DNA of 64,000 bases from Chloranthus sessilifolius (taxonomy: Eukaryota; Streptophyta; Magnoliopsida; Chloranthales; Chloranthaceae), in assembly GCA_021018995.1 (NCBI GenBank), contig CM037590.1, forward strand, positions 79,206,097-79,270,096. Direction: 5' to 3'. Both the position numbers and the translations under genes were made by a program. The notes under the pieces are model-generated. The model made no database searches and had not been told where the DNA came from. It saw only the letters and a list, made by a program, of their open reading frames with translations. This document shows positions 22,812 to 35,765 of this stretch, piece by piece; the first letter of the stretch is position 1; every line of letters begins with the position of its first letter.

Positions 22812-25090
22812 CTAGCCCATTTTTTTAACATGTGCCCTAAGGGCATCTCTGGCCTGTTTCTTCTTTTCCTCCCTTTCCTTTTTCTTTTCAGTTGGTGTTT
22901 TCTTTACAGTTGGAGCTTTAGGTGCCCTCACCCTTACTTTTGTTGCTTGGGAGCTTTTGGTTCCTTGGGTTCCTGAGGGGCTTTTCCTTTGTGCTTAGCA
23001 GGGGGTGGCAGGAGATTTTCCTTTGCCTTTGCCTTTAGCTTCTACTTCTGCAGTGGGGACCACTGGGGATTTCCCATTTTCTATGGACTCAGGTTGGGCA
23101 GGGGACTGTGCCTCTTAAGACTGGGCAACAGGCTCTTTGTCAAATTTTAAAGGGACAACTTTGGGAGCAGACCTCTTAGCAGTGACTTTCCTCTGCTTAG
23201 GATAAGTTTGCTCTTATGGAGGTGCAACAGAGGCCTTGGGAGGTGGAGGCTGCTCTGTAGGAGGTGAAGGAAGAGGGGCAACTAGGGCCATGCCTTTCTC
23301 TTGATGGGACTTTGGTTGGGCCTCCTCAGATTGGGTAGCAGCAGATGGAGGAGCTTCGAGCTGTGGGGTGGGCATTTGAACAGAGATTGGGGTCGACTGC
23401 AGAGGTTCATTTCGGGCAGCAGCCAATGCGGATTTTAATGCGGCGATCTGGATTTGATTTTTGAGGATGTCAGTCTCATGGATCTCTTTTTGGATTCTGT
23501 GAATCTCCTGGGCATTGTTAAGACTCTTTTCAAATATTCTGGCCTTCATCTTCTCAGCAGCAGCATTTGATTTCTCAAACTCTTAATTCAGCTCATGATA
23601 AGTAGCTGTAGCATTTATCTTCTGATAGTCCTCCAAGATATTTTTCTACCCCAAGGAGATGCCTAGAAGTTACTTTCTGTGGGCCTCCGTCATTTCATCG
23701 ATCTGCTTCAGCAAGGGGGTCTCAATGGATTGGCTAAGCTTGGCCATGCCCCTCAGGACATCCTTCCTAAGGTAAGCAGTGTCCCTCATATGATGGAGGA
23801 TGGTGAGGTAGGGAGGGCTGTAAAAATGATGTTTTGGGGCGATGGGAAGATAGGAGGTGGAAGGAGTAAAGTGTGCTTGGTCCTAGGGGGGAGAAGGTGG
23901 GGTAACAGTGGGTAGGTCTATCTGAGGGGGAAGGGAGATAAGTTCAGGGTTAGTCTGTGTATGTTTGTCTGTGTAAGTTGGAGGTGGGAGGATAAGAGGT
24001 GGGATGGAGGGTATGGGGGGAAATGAGAATGGGGTAGGCTCAGTAGGAGTAGGGGGTGGTGGGGGGTTGTGAGTCGAGGATGTCATTTGGGTGTCTTTGT
24101 CAGTGAACAGGACCAGGGGGGGTGAAGTGGGTGGTGGAGGGATGGGTGGGTTGGTTAAGGTGTGTAGGGTCGATTGGATGGAGGTGAGTTCAATTTGCAT
24201 ATGATCCTATTTTTGGGTATTGGTGGATAGCTGGGCTTGAATGTCTTGGATAAGGGAAAGGATAAGGGGTAGTGTGTCAGTGATAGAAGGTTGGGTTTGT
24301 GAAGAAGAGGGTACTGGTTGGAAAGGTGAGGAAGGTGCATGATGGAAAGTGGAGGGGGGGAAGAGTGGGGTTCAGGGGAGTGATGCTGTGAGGTAGTTGG
24401 GGAGTCTGGGAGGGGGGTGTAGTGGGTAGGCATTGTGTCTAGGAAACTAGCCATAAAGGCTTGGAATCCTAAGGTGGCGTTCAGGGTTAAGTCAATGTCT
24501 GTGAGGGGAGATGTAGTAGGTATGGCTGGAGTGGTGTCTTGGTCAAGGTGTGGTGTGTCAATGGGGATAGAAGGGATGGTGGGTGGTGTCTAGGAGATAA
24601 TGGGGATTGTCTCAGTGGTCCTTCATTTTTTGTAGGAGATGAGTGGGGGGCTGGTAGGCTTAGGTGGAGATGAGGGGGGAATTGTGGCTGTGTACTGAGG
24701 TAAGGTAGGGGATGGGGAGTTCTCCCATGGACCAAGCACAGGTAAAGGGGGAGTGGGCATGGAGAATGGAAATAGAGGGGGGTGAGAGATGGATGCAGGA
24801 GGGGTGGTGGATGCAGGGGTAACAGGTGCTGCTGCAGCTATGAAAGTGGTAAGCTCTGGGGGCTCCTCCTATGTAGCAGGGGTAGACCCTGATCAGGCTG
24901 CCTCTTTTGCTTACTTGGGTAGGGCCTGAGCCTTAGCTTGCTTCTTTTTTTTGGCCCCCCATCAAACTCCTACTGATTCCCCATTGCCTCTTGGCAAAGG
25001 TAGTGGGGGTAAGGGTGGTGGTCTGTTCAGTCCTTCCTATCTTATATCCCCCTTTTAGCAGCAACAAGGTAATGATTCTTGCATAGGGTA
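22812..25090 (-). pseudogene. Element D additional ORF, 3' part
   Basis: Continues the ORF that starts at 36897, after removal of element C. Reads TLPYARI and TLTPTTFAKRQWG, then a Pro/Ser/Thr-rich middle (23880-24880), a coiled coil (EKSLNNAQEIHRIQKEIHE, 23500-23560) and a Lys-rich tail (PTEKKKEREEKKKQARDAL) ending KKMG and a TAG at 22812-22814. The homologues in B and C end KKMGWDWF and KKMGWDKF, so D's stop comes four codons early. Several frameshifts and stops are present, so D's copy was broken even apart from C. Confidence 0.72.
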
Positions 25091-25095
25091 GTGTG
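25091..25095. repeat. Target site duplication of element C, left copy (GTGTG)
   Basis: GTGTG directly before the LTR start TGTTGC at 25096; matched by GTGTG at 36142-36146. The motif is low-complexity, but both copies sit exactly at element ends and rejoin D's aORF. Confidence 0.75.
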
Positions 25096-27351
25096 TGTTG
25101 CTACCCCTGCCGTGCTTTCTTTATTTGTTTGTGGTAAAAGAAATGTAAAATCAAAATAAAATAGGGGATGAAATCAGCACAACTGAGAAGTCCTAGACCT
25201 GTAAGATACAGGGTCCAATGTGGCAAGTTTTGATAAGTAAGAGTTTGTCCCATAGGGAAAGATGATCTACAGCTCCAAGGGAGCCATCTCTCGTAGTCCC
25301 TCCAGATCTGACTACAGATCTGGCAGTCCTTAAGGGAAGGGAGTTTAAGGTCACTTAGTTTATAGATCCTAAGGTAGCCTAATGTCTAAACTACAAAAAG
25401 GGTTGAGAGAATGGATGGAGTGTGGAAAATAAATATAAAAGGGTGAGAAGTATGTTATTGAGCCTAGACCAGAGGAGTTTTGTAACTCAGATTCAGATCT
25501 GATGTTATAGAAATCCTGTCCAATGGCTACGTTATCACCACTGAGGAGAAAGAATCCAACCCATCTCTGTGCCATGATCCAATCCCTTAAGGTTATAACC
25601 TGTCCACTCAAATGATCACAGACTATCCCATAGGGGAACCACAATCCAGAGATGGGTCAAAATGAGTTAATCATTGTAGGCACTATTTCATCCAGGTTAC
25701 CAACTCAAGAATCCATAGGGAACCTCAACCTCTAAAGATCTATGTGTGGGGCTAAGGCTGTATAGGACCATGATAGCCCAGACACATAGAACCAGCAAGA
25801 GATTGAGTACAACCTTCGATCTAGCTGTCCATTGCTTGAGTGAGGCTACAATGGTCCATTGCTTGAGTAAGGCTACAATGGTCCAGTCACAAGCCTATAA
25901 TCTCTATAACCAGATCAGATCTAACATCTGATAGTGGATCTATACAAATATAGGGGAGTCTGCCTCTGTACAATCTCCCACCAGGCTAATACATGCTTAG
26001 GTACAGAGAAGAAGGATCCATCTTGGATCGGTGGATTAGAATCACCCTAAGGCTATAACCTGCCCACTTGAATGGTCACAGACTATCCCAGAGGCTATCC
26101 TCCTCACGGAGCCCAAGACAAAACAAGAATATCGCTGCCACCACCATGGTCACAAGGCCACCAGCTCAAGCTCTCATGGGGATTTCAGATCTAGTGGGTC
26201 CTGTTGTAGGGCTAAGGCTATATAGGACCATGATAGCCTAGACACACAGGTCACTTTGATTTGAGTGGCCCTTAAAATTAGTCCTCCATTGCTTTGAATC
26301 ACAGCCAACGTAATGGCGGATCACAAGGCAACAGCCTTGCACAGAGCAGATCACATTCAAACACAAATCCCATAATGTAAAAATCCTATTACAGAACTTC
26401 CATTAAACTAGTTCAAAATGCATACAAAGACATAACCAGCAAATTCTGGACTATGGAGATGCGTTCCAAGATAAAAGATATTCAAAAGATCCCTAAACCT
26501 AAGCTAAGTATGGGTTTATATAGCAGTGGTGTGGCGGCGCATTAGGGTTAGGAAACCCTAATTTTTAATGATGCCACGTGGCCAAATAGTTATCCTTGGA
26601 TGCCTCGGGGCGTGTGCATAGAGATTTAGGCATGGGAGTGCGTGCCCTAATCATTGGAAATTCCCAACAAGTCCTCTGTTGAAGCGATGGAAGTTAGAGT
26701 TCAGAGCTTTGCTAGGTAGCTATTGTTTCCTAGACTTGTCGCGTGGTAGCTCTTGCTCTTCGCGAGGATGGTTTGACATTGAAGCTTCAACCGTCGCGAG
26801 ATAGTTGTGCATTCACTGGGTTGATCTTCGCGAGGATGGATTTGAATAGCACAAGAGCTGCGCGATCACTTCTCTTCAATGGACTTCGCGAGTTACCTCG
26901 CAAGGCTTTAATGAGTTCTAAACTGCGTGAGGTTCCATGTCTTAATTGATCTTCATGAGGATGGCTCTGCCTTCGCGAGGATGCTTTCTTGTTGAATGGC
27001 ACGAGAACTGCGTGAGGAGTTCTCTTCTGATAATTGCATCCCATGGCGACTGCGCGACAGCTGCGCGAGGAGTCTTCTGAAGATCTCTCTCCTCAGCCGT
27101 TCTGAGCGAACTGCACGAGGTTGAGAGAGGTCTGCTTTGAACTGCGTGAGACTCATTTCAGGTCTGGATTTAGAGTTCATCCTTCTGAGGGACTTCTGGT
27201 GCCAAAACAGGCTCCTTAGCAGGATTCCTGGCCTTATTTCACTGCTGATAATTACCTACATGAAACACTTAACAAGAACTTATTAGGTGGCTAAGGGTCT
27301 AATCAAAGGTTAAGTTAAGGGGTAAAAAGTGGTACTTTTTAGGTCTTAACA
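25096..27351 (-). repeat. Element C 3' LTR (2256 bp, full length)
   Basis: Plus-strand view TGTTGCTACCCC ... GGTCTTAACA. TATA box (minus TATATAAA) at plus 26515-26522. The U3 at 26730-27150 has many TTCGCGAGGATG-, CTGCGCGA- and GTCGCGAG-like motifs. The first 376 bases match the 5' LTR remnant at 35766-36141. Confidence 0.92.
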
Positions 27352-27363
27352 CACCCCCAAACC
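27350..27363 (-). other. Element C 3' polypurine tract
   Basis: The minus strand reads GGTTTGGGGGTGTG, abutting the LTR start TGTTAAGACC. Identical to the tract in D. Confidence 0.75.
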
Positions 27364-29003
27364 TAATTTTGCTAGTCCCTTAGCAAAGCTACATTAAATC
27401 TACTATAAAAATTAAATGCCACTTTCGTAGGGAGCACGGATATATTTAGCATATGTACTAAGCCTTTTAAACCCCTAGGTGATCCCTAGTGGAGGAGTGA
27501 AGTCTCCTGAGGGTTTTCAGTGAAGACACCCACAAACTTCTCAATGAAACAGTTAACAAAAGTGCAATATCCTCAAGTGAGCAGTCAAGGAGCAGACTTA
27601 GTTTACTCTTGAATCATTAACATGAAAGAAATTTAATCCATTGGTTGCACAGTGATTTAAACAGCATAAACTTCTCATGAATGCACAACATATCCAATCA
27701 GTTTATAACCACAGAGAATTGCACAAGTGTGTGCCAGCACTGAGCTCATCATCAGATCAAAAATTAGGTTATAGGTCATACAAAATGCATTCAAGATCAG
27801 ACCCAAAAACTTTCTAGGGTATACTCTCATAAGGGTCTTGTTGAGGGGTTCATTTTCTCTCAGGCTCAAGAGCAGTTACATCCCCCAAATGGGTCTGTAA
27901 GCATGAGCATAGGCAGAGTTCTTAAGTGCTGACATCATTGACAGATCCTCACTATAGATTGGATAACTCTTTATCTCCACATGACAGCCCACTCAACTTT
28001 GGATCACAAGGGCTTTTAACTGGGCTGTAATGTGGCTTATGGAGTGGGGTTAAAAAGAATGGAAGGTTGAAAAGGGGTTCAAAATTGAGAAATTAGTAGG
28101 TGAAGGAGGTGATTCATGACTTCACCTTCTTGATTTTAGCTCCTTTCTTCTTCTTTGAGATTTTCAGATTTGAAGTGATCAGCTTCTCTTCTTGATTTCG
28201 ATTTTCCAATGAAAGTTCCTCTTGACTCCTCTCTTACTCCTCTTCATTTTTGTTTCTTTTTGATGGAATTTTCTTCTTTTTATTTTTGTTTTTGCTTTTC
28301 TGAACTGCCACTATGTTCTCAGTTACCATACTGTCAGAATTTTGAGAAACTTCTTCTCCATTTACCTAATATTGACCATAGCTAGTCCATCTTCAACTCT
28401 TTCTCCTTTACCTTCTGAATTCTCGAGTGAGGGTAGACTGAATCAGGTTCATAGGTTCAGGTACAAGTACTCAGGTGTATTTTGAAGAAATTTAGGATTT
28501 AAAGCTCATAGGGGGTATGGACAAGGGCAGTTGCTTTACGGTTGGTCTTTTTAGGCTCGAACTAACCAAGAGAAGGCCTTGATCCTTTCCTCAGTCTCAT
28601 GAGTGCTGTCAGTTGTTTCAACTTGGAGTTGCCTAACTTCTAGTGAGCACAGTGACTCAGCCAGTCCTTAGAACTAGAAGAAATTGCCTTGGTCACTCCT
28701 CAAAGGATGGAAATTTTTTTTATAGGCCCAATTCTCACTGGTTATGGTCTTCCTTTGAACTTTTAAGTATGTCCTCACCTTTTTCTCTCTCTAATGATTC
28801 ACTTAGTGTTGATACAAGTGAGTTTCCTTGGTGATCTCGTCATGGAAATGTGAAATATCAAAAGTTTATAATGTCTAAAGTTTGCAGAAATTTTAAATTT
28901 CTTATTTTTTTATGATTCTTAAGTGAACATAGATCCATTTCCATCTTACTCACATGACTCTGCTGCACTTAAGTTAACTATTCCATTGGCAGGGTCTGCC
29001 TGC
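27364..29003 (-). other. Element C 3' non-coding region
   Basis: About 1.6 kb without a gene; aligns with D 20111-21694 and in part with B 12617-13484. Nothing else seen. Confidence 0.6.
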
Positions 29004-29017
29004 CACACCCCCAAACC
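29004..29017 (-). other. Element C internal polypurine tract-like site
   Basis: The minus strand reads GGTTTGGGGGTGTG followed by GCAGGCAGACCC; lies about 230 bases behind the aORF stop, the same place as in B. Confidence 0.5.
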
Positions 29018-29245
29018 TATGAGGAGCAGTGTCCTCACTGGTTCAAAAGTGTCTGTGCAGTAGATCCATTATTTGCAAAAGAAAGGGAAATAACATGGAG
29101 CAAAACACACAACAGACAAAGTAAAATAGTAATGACAAAAGAAGAAAATCTATTAAAAATGAGAAATGTACAAACTATAAGAAAACAGAAGCAAAAGAGT
29201 GCAGAAACAGAAAAAATCCTAGGTACAATCTAATCAGAATCTGGC

Positions 29246-32200
29246 TCAAAACTTGTCCCAACCCATCTTCTTGGCATGCTCTTGAAGGTAAGCCTCTTCC
29301 TCTTTTTTCTTTCGTTCCCTCTCTTCCTTTCTTTGGGCCGCAGTTTTGGGTATGGTTGGTGCCCTGACCCTCATTTTTCTGGTCTTTGGTGGAGGAGGGG
29401 CCACTGAAGATGTATTTGTGGTTGACTCAGGGGATTTGATAGGACTTTTTGCCTTTGGGACTCTTCCCTTTTGGGCCTTTCCCTGGCTGAGGCTGAGGGG
29501 AAATGAGAGGGGATTGGGCTTGTGCTGGCTCAGGAGGGACAACAGGGGATTTATCTTTTTCTTTCACCTGAGGCAGGAGAGGACTTTTCCCTTTGTCACG
29601 CTTAGGGGGAGCCACAAAAGACTTTTCTTGTTCCTTTGCTACAGGGATGGCAGGGCTCTTCCCCTTCTTTGGCTGGCTCATTGGTGGTGCCTCCTCAGAC
29701 TGCGCAGATGTTTCTTTTCCAATTTTTAGAGAGGCAACAGTGTGAGAAGTTCTTTTAGCTGTAACTTTTCTTCTCTGAGGATAGGTTTGTTCAGCAGGGC
29801 TTGATGAAGGAGCAGCAACAGGAGCCTTGGCACTTGTATCCATAGGTGGTGTAGAATCTGAGTCTGAGTCAGAAGGAAAAAGCTCAGTGGGATCCAAACC
29901 AAGGGCAACAGCAGCCTGTCTGCGTTCCTCTTTGGAAAGTAGGCTATCATGGGGATCATCCTGAGCAGAAGCTCTGGTGACCTTTGGAGGTGGGGATGGA
30001 GGGCTGGCCTTTTTCCTTTTTGGGCTGCAGTGGATCTTTTGGAGGTTGAAGGTTTCTTGGAAGGAGTTCTTTTTCTTTTGGGGGCAGGAGATTGAACAGG
30101 GGGAGGCACTGAGACAGGAGCAGGAGCTGGAGTAGGGACTTTAGCAGGAGCAGAAACTTGAGTAGGAGCAGGAGGAGGTATCGGAGTTGGAGCTGTAGGA
30201 GGTGGGGGAATAGGTTTTGTAGGTGTAGGGGCAGGGGGAGTGGAAGAAGATGGGCCTGGTTGGGTGGAAGAAGATGGGGCCTCAGGGGGTGCTGTGGCGA
30301 GAGGGGTGGCCTGAATTGGTTGGGCTAGTAGGAAGGCAACCCTCTGTTCTAAAATCTCAATTTTCTTGGTAGCATACAGGAGATTGGTATCTGAAAGCTC
30401 CTTACTAAGTTTGGTGATCTCTTGAGCATTGTTTAGTTTCTTTTCTAACATCCTGGCTCTCGAATTCGCATGCTGGGCATTTGCCTTCTCCATCTCTGTA
30501 GTCATTCTATAGTAGGTGGCCTCAGCCTTCTTTACATTGAGTGTCTCCAAAATTACCTCCCACCCCTTGGAAATATCTCTCAGCTACTCGCTGTGAGCAA
30601 GCTTCAAGTCACTCAGCTTCTGCCACCAAGGGGATTCAATGGATTGGCGAAGTTGTGCCATGCCCCTCAGGACATCCCTCTTGATATAGGCATTGTCCCT
30701 CATGGCATGGAGGAGGGTGAAGTAGGGAGGGGTGTAATAGGAGTGTCTGGGTAAGATTGGTAGACATAGAGTGGAAGAAGTAGAAGGTGACTGATCCTGG
30801 AGGGGTAAAGTGGGGGCTGTAGTGATGAAGTCTAGAGGAGGGGTAGGAGTTGCTGGGGCAGTCTGTGTGGAGTGGTCAGTGAATTGAGGAGGGGGTAGGA
30901 TAAGAGGTGGAATGGAAGGCATGGGTGGAAAACTAAATGAAGGATTCTCAGTGGAGGTGGATGGTTCTGGGTAAGGGAAAAATGGAATGGTGAAGGGTTG
31001 AAATGGAAGTGGTGGGGTTACAAATATGTGGGGTGGAATGGGAAAGGTGGAAGGGAAAGGAATGGGGTCTGTTTGGGTGGAAGTGTTGGTAAATTGTGGT
31101 GGAGGTAATATGAGTGGGGGTAGGATAGGTAGAGTGGGGAAGGAGTGGGGGTTATGGTGTCTTGGAGGGTGAAGGGTGTGGTTAAGTCAAGTGGGGTGAG
31201 GTCTGCAGTTGCCTTTGTGGAGTCGAGGTGGAGGGGGGTTGGATCAGTGGGGTGGTAGGAGGTTGTGTAGAGAGGGGTGGGTTTGTCAATGTTTGAAGGG
31301 TGGAATGTATGTTGGTGATATTAGTCTGCATGTGGGCTTGGGTTTGTGTTGTGGTGGATAGCTGGGTCTGGATGTCATGTATTAAGGAAAGGATATGGGT
31401 AAGGGTGTCTGAGGTTGGTTGGGGTGGAGTATGAGAAGAGGAGGGAACAGGTTGGAAAGGGGAAGTGGGGGCATGATGGAAAGTTGTGGGGGAGAAGATG
31501 AAAGGTCTGGTGAGTGATGTGGTGAAGGGAGTGGGGAATCTGGGAGAGGGATATCATGGGTTGGCAGGGTGTCAAGGAATGTGGTCATGAGAGCCTGATA
31601 CCCTGAAGTAGTGGCTAGGTTAAAGTCAAGGTCTGTGAGTGGAGATGCAGTTGGGAGGGGTTGGACTAAGAGTTGGTCAATATGTGGTGTGTCTGTAGGA
31701 ATGATAGGGGTGGTAGAGGTAGGTATTGATAAGGCAGGGGTGATGTGAGAGGTTTTCTTTTTAAGGTAGGTTATCAAGGGAGGGCTGTCAGGGTTTAGTT
31801 CTATGATGTTGGAGATACTGGGGCTGTGTATTGAGGTAAGGTGGGTGAGGGGGAGTGCTGTCATGGGGTTCAACACTTTCCACCCAGGAACGAATCATAA
31901 GGGGAGGTGGAATAGAAAAGGGAGATAAAAGAGGGAAAGAGAGAGATGGAATAGGCAAAGAAACTGATGGAGGGGCAAGTGTGGTGGATGGAGGTATTGC
32001 TATAGAAGCAGAGGTGGCTAAAGCTTGCACCACCTTCTTTGGAGCAGGGGCTTTAGCTTTCTTTTTGGGGGCAGGGGTGGCCTTTGCCACAGCAGTTCCC
32101 TCACCTTGCTTAGAAGCAACCGGAGCTTCAGCCTTCTTCTTCTGGGGATCCATCAGACTCTTGATGATCCTCCATTGTCTTTTGGCAAAAGTGGTGGGAG

Positions 32201-33038
32201 TGAGGTCAGCAGATAACTCCCCCACTGGTATCTTGTACCCTTCCCTCAGAAGTAATTTGGTGATGAGTCTTCCATAGGGAAGAGTGTGGATCTTCTTTTT
32301 CAGCCCAAGCTTTACCATTATATTCTTCATAGCCTCAAAAATCAACCATGCAACATTAAATCCAAGGCCCAGAGAGAAGGAATAGAGAGCATCAGCAATT
32401 GGTGTCCTCCTCTTTTGCTGATGGCCGGAGCAATAAATATTCTTCCTCAGCACTTGATCAATGAACAACAATTTGGGATCCAAATCTCTTCTTCTGATGG
32501 AGTCCCCTGTGGCCTTCAAACCTCTGGTAAGGGCCTGTGCAATGGTATCAATGGGGGCACTCACAGGGGAACCATAACCACAGTTGGGATAAAAAATGGC
32601 AGGGATGCCCATGACGTCAGCAATCAACTCTGGGCTGAGTAGCATCTCAAAATTTTCAACTAACACAAGGAGGCCTGGCTGCCCATGTGTGTCTGGTCTG
32701 ACCCTAAGGTGCTGGTAAAAGAGTTGCACTAACCTAGGGTAGGCTAGTGCAGGAATCATTTTCATCAAGGGGATCAAACCAGCCGTGCGCAAGAACTCAA
32801 TGGCAGGTGCTGACAACGGCTCAGTTTCAAAGAAAGATATATCAAAAATGGCTTCGGGCTCTAAGGGAATGGAAATGAGGAGCTCAGAGGGTGTAGAGTA
32901 ATCAGGTGTTTGTTCAGCCACTTCAGGAACCACCTCCTTCCCTTTTTGTTGTGTCGTAGAGGACTTGGCTTTCTTAGGGGCAGGCTCCACGAGAGCCTGA
33001 TCCCTGGCTCTCTTCATAGGTGCACTTTTAGGAGCCAT
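29246..33038 (-). pseudogene. Element C additional ORF (putative plant transposon protein-like), nearly complete
   Basis: The best copy of the aORF. The first 416 codons (33038-31788) are open: a basic start (MAPKSAPMKRARDQ), then a folded part with YPRLVQLFYQHLRVRPD, LIADVMGIPAIF, GLKATGDSIRRRDLDPK, DQVLRKNIYCSGHQQKRR and PIADALYSFSLGLGFNVAW, resembling the putative plant transposon protein domain. Next come basic Pro/Ala repeats (KKKAKAPAPKKV) and, after frame changes, Pro/Ser/Thr-rich sequence. A coiled coil (about 30550-30330) follows, then the basic block PKRKRTPSKKPSTSKR, KGKSPKGK repeats and a Lys-rich end ...AKKMGWDKF with its stop at 29246. The full length would be about 1260 codons. 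Catalytic motifs were not recognised. Probably nuclear or particle-associated, by inference from the basic ends. Confidence 0.78.
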
Positions 33039-33560
33039 TAAGATTCTCCTTGGTGAGTGTGCAGTTGAAATTTTGAAAGAAAAAATTAAGAGCTGAGTCT
33101 TACCCTAAAAGTTAGGGTTCTGTTAAATTTGATGCACGGTAGACCGCAGGAGCTCCTAGCAGGGGGCAACTGTTGATGGAAGCTTTAAGAACAAAAATCT
33201 AGAATTTCAAAGTGAATGATGAACTGTAGACAGGATGCAGGAGGAGAGAGATTGAGAGGAGTGAGAGCTAGGGTTTCGCTGGCAGGAGAGGAAAGAGAAA
33301 GCAGTAAAGAAAAACAGTGCGGGGTTGGATTTTAAATATCGCGAGGCTCGGCGCGCTTTAAAAATATCTGCTCGCTGGATAGGCATGAATGGGTCGCGAA
33401 ATTGGATGTTCATTTAAACTGCGCGAGGAGACCCACACAACTATATCTGAAACTCGCGACAGCAAAGCAAAGTGATTCTTTATGAACTGCGTGAGAGGAA
33501 ACCAAACCAAAATTTCAGAACCTCGCGATGGCTTAACAGAGTCAGAATTCACACACCCAC
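33039..33560 (-). promoter_or_regulatory. Candidate internal promoter of element C aORF
   Basis: On the minus strand CGCGA-type motifs (33345-33535) precede an ATATTTAAAATCC box (plus 33331-33343 region), then a leader containing GAAACCCTAGC (plus 33269-33279) and the start codon at 33038. Position for position this parallels B (8210-8699) and D (36898-37690). Confidence 0.5.
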
Positions 33561-33869
33561 TAGTCAGCCTTTTGACCTTTGTTTTGTGGGTGGATTCACT
33601 CACAGGCTCTCTTCCAGGGACACCCATAAGCATTATAAAACATTCAAAAAAATTCCTATACTCTCAAAGCATTAAATTCACACATCATGAAATGCATTCA
33701 AACAATACCATCATCATTCAATCACTTGAAATTATCAAACAAAGGGAACAGGAATAAAAGTAGGCATAAAGCACTAAACTCAGATTCCAACAAGATCACT
33801 AAAAATTCCTATAAACAGTAAAATACATAACATACAAAGTGCATAGTTCTTAGCATCAATTCAATGAAA
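33561..33869 (-). other. Element C gag/aORF junction, non-coding
   Basis: AT-rich. TTTATAG followed by GAATTT (minus, acceptor-like, end at 33809) is also in B. GTATG lies only 27 bases upstream of it, too short for an intron, whereas D has a 73-bp GTATG...CTAG interval. No coding potential. Confidence 0.5.
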
Positions 33870-35400
33870 GATCCCCTTCAGGATTTGAGGATCCCTCACC
33901 AATCAAAAATTGGCCCTTGGGATTAACCGTACCACTGGTTGACTGGGCAACCTTCCCTCTTCTCTTTTGGCTAAGGTATTCGCTAGTTGGCCAATCTGCT
34001 CTTCCATCTTCTTGATGCTCTGACCATGAGAATTCACAGTCTGAGCCAAGGAACCCAGGTTTTATAGTGAGGTCAAGACCTGGTCCTCGAAAGAAGTATT
34101 TCTGGGTTGAGATGTGGGTAAGACCAATTGATTTTGTTGCTGATGGGGCTGCTGATGGTGCTGGAAGTTAGACCAAGGGGCATACCCTTGATTGAACTGC
34201 TGCTGTGGCCTTTGAGGTACAGCCAACATCTGTTGGGGCTGCATATAATTGTCTTGCCTCCACCTCAGATTTGGGTGGTCTATCCATTGGTAACCAGCAT
34301 TTTGGTCTTTGGTAACCATATAATTTGTCTGTATAGCCACCAGTTGTTCTTGGCCAAAATATTGCTGCAATGACATGCACTAATACCAATTCAGGATATA
34401 GCCCTGCAGATGGGCACTCCTCAACTGTGTGCTGTGGGGACTGGCATATCAGACATGCCTCCGCCCCATGAACAGCCCTTCTGGGTTGCATCACAGTCAG
34501 TAATTTGTCAAACTTCATAGAGAGGTTTGCCATCTGCAGCTGCAGGTCATTGTTCTCAGACACCTCATAAACTTTTCCTCCTGTCAATGCAGCAGGCCCC
34601 ACTTTTTACTCAGACTCCTGACTAGTTCTTTCCAAGGATAGCTTTTGAAAAGCATTTTCACTAATCACCTCAAACAATTCCCATGCCTCATCAGCAGTTT
34701 TGTGCATGTAAGTGCCACAACAAGAGGCATCAACCATATCTCTACTTTTTTCATCAATCCCATTGTAGAAGCTTTGAACAAGCTGCCAGTCTGGGATCTT
34801 GTGGTGGGGGCATTATTTGAGCATTTCCTTAAACCTATCCCAGGCTTGATTAAAATCCTCAGTTGGGGCTTGGGCAAAAGCAAGAATTTCCTTCCTCAAC
34901 TGGCTAGTTTTGGTCTCAGGGAAGAACTTGGTCAGGAACTTGGTCTGCAGGTCTTTCCATGAAGCAATGCTATTGTTGGGAAGAGTGGTCAACCAGGTAT
35001 TGGCCCTATCCTTCAGAGAGAAGGGAAAGAGTCTGAGCCTAGTGGCCTCAGGTCTCAAACCAGTGATATTAAAGGTGGTGCACAGGGCCAAGAACTGGTC
35101 AATGTGCTTGTAAGGGTCCTCCTTGCTAAGCCCATGAAAAGAGGGCAGCATCTGGATGATTGAAGTTTTTATTTCATAATTCCCCTGAACATCAGGGAAT
35201 TGAATGCTAAAAGGGGAGTTATAATCATCCGGAGCATTCAACTCCTTAAGAGTTTTGGGTCGTTCTTCACCCATATTTGCTGTCACAGATTCTCTTGGGG
35301 GCTCTCCTGTGGTGTGCCTATCTCTTCTAAGTCTCCTTCCCCTTTCTAACTCAGGGTTAAGAGGCTCTAAAGTAGGGCTGAGAGATCTCCTCCCTAGCAT
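33870..35400 (-). pseudogene. Element C gag
   Basis: Start at 35400 (MLGRRSLSPTLEP) rather than the further upstream ATG at 35469, because D and A start with the same MLGRR/MFGRR motif. The capsid part is open to 34813: NYEIKTSIIQMLPSFHGL, FPFSLKDRANTWLTTLP, EILAFAQAPTEDFNQAWDRF. After a stop near 34815 come VDASCG, a CCHC knuckle CLICQSPQHTVEEC (near 34430-34470) and a Gln-rich tail. The tail end reads QSIKKMEEQIGQLANTLAKR, near 34010. Particle and RNA-binding protein; the sole replication protein in C. Confidence 0.88.
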
Positions 35401-35740
35401 ACAAGCACACCAACAGCAAGGAGGGCTTCTTACAGGCACATTGCAAATGAATAACTTTACAATTAACAAATTTATCTAACTAATTTACAGCTATTTAAAG
35501 AATATATTTACAACTATCCTAGATACTGCTAGAGCATTTTTAAGAAAGATAGACAGAGTTTTAAAAGTTAGAGAGTTTGCAAACAGAGGTAGCTAAGCTC
35601 CAATTGCAGTCCAACTGTCCTTCACTGCTGCTGTCTAAATCTGCAAAACAAATTCACAAATACATCAGCAGTATCAATTATTCTTAACTACCAAAGAATA
35701 ATAAAACTACAAAAACTTAGGGTCTACTAATAGATCAACT

Positions 35741-35759
35741 ATCCCCGGCAACGGCGCCA
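35741..35759 (-). other. Element C primer binding site (tRNA-Asp)
   Basis: The minus strand reads TGGCGCCGTTGCCGGGGAT, complementary to the 3' end of plant tRNA-Asp(GTC) including CCA. tRNA-Asp priming is a known trait of Athila-type elements. Six bases separate it from the LTR. Confidence 0.9.
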
Positions 35760-35765
35760 AAAACT

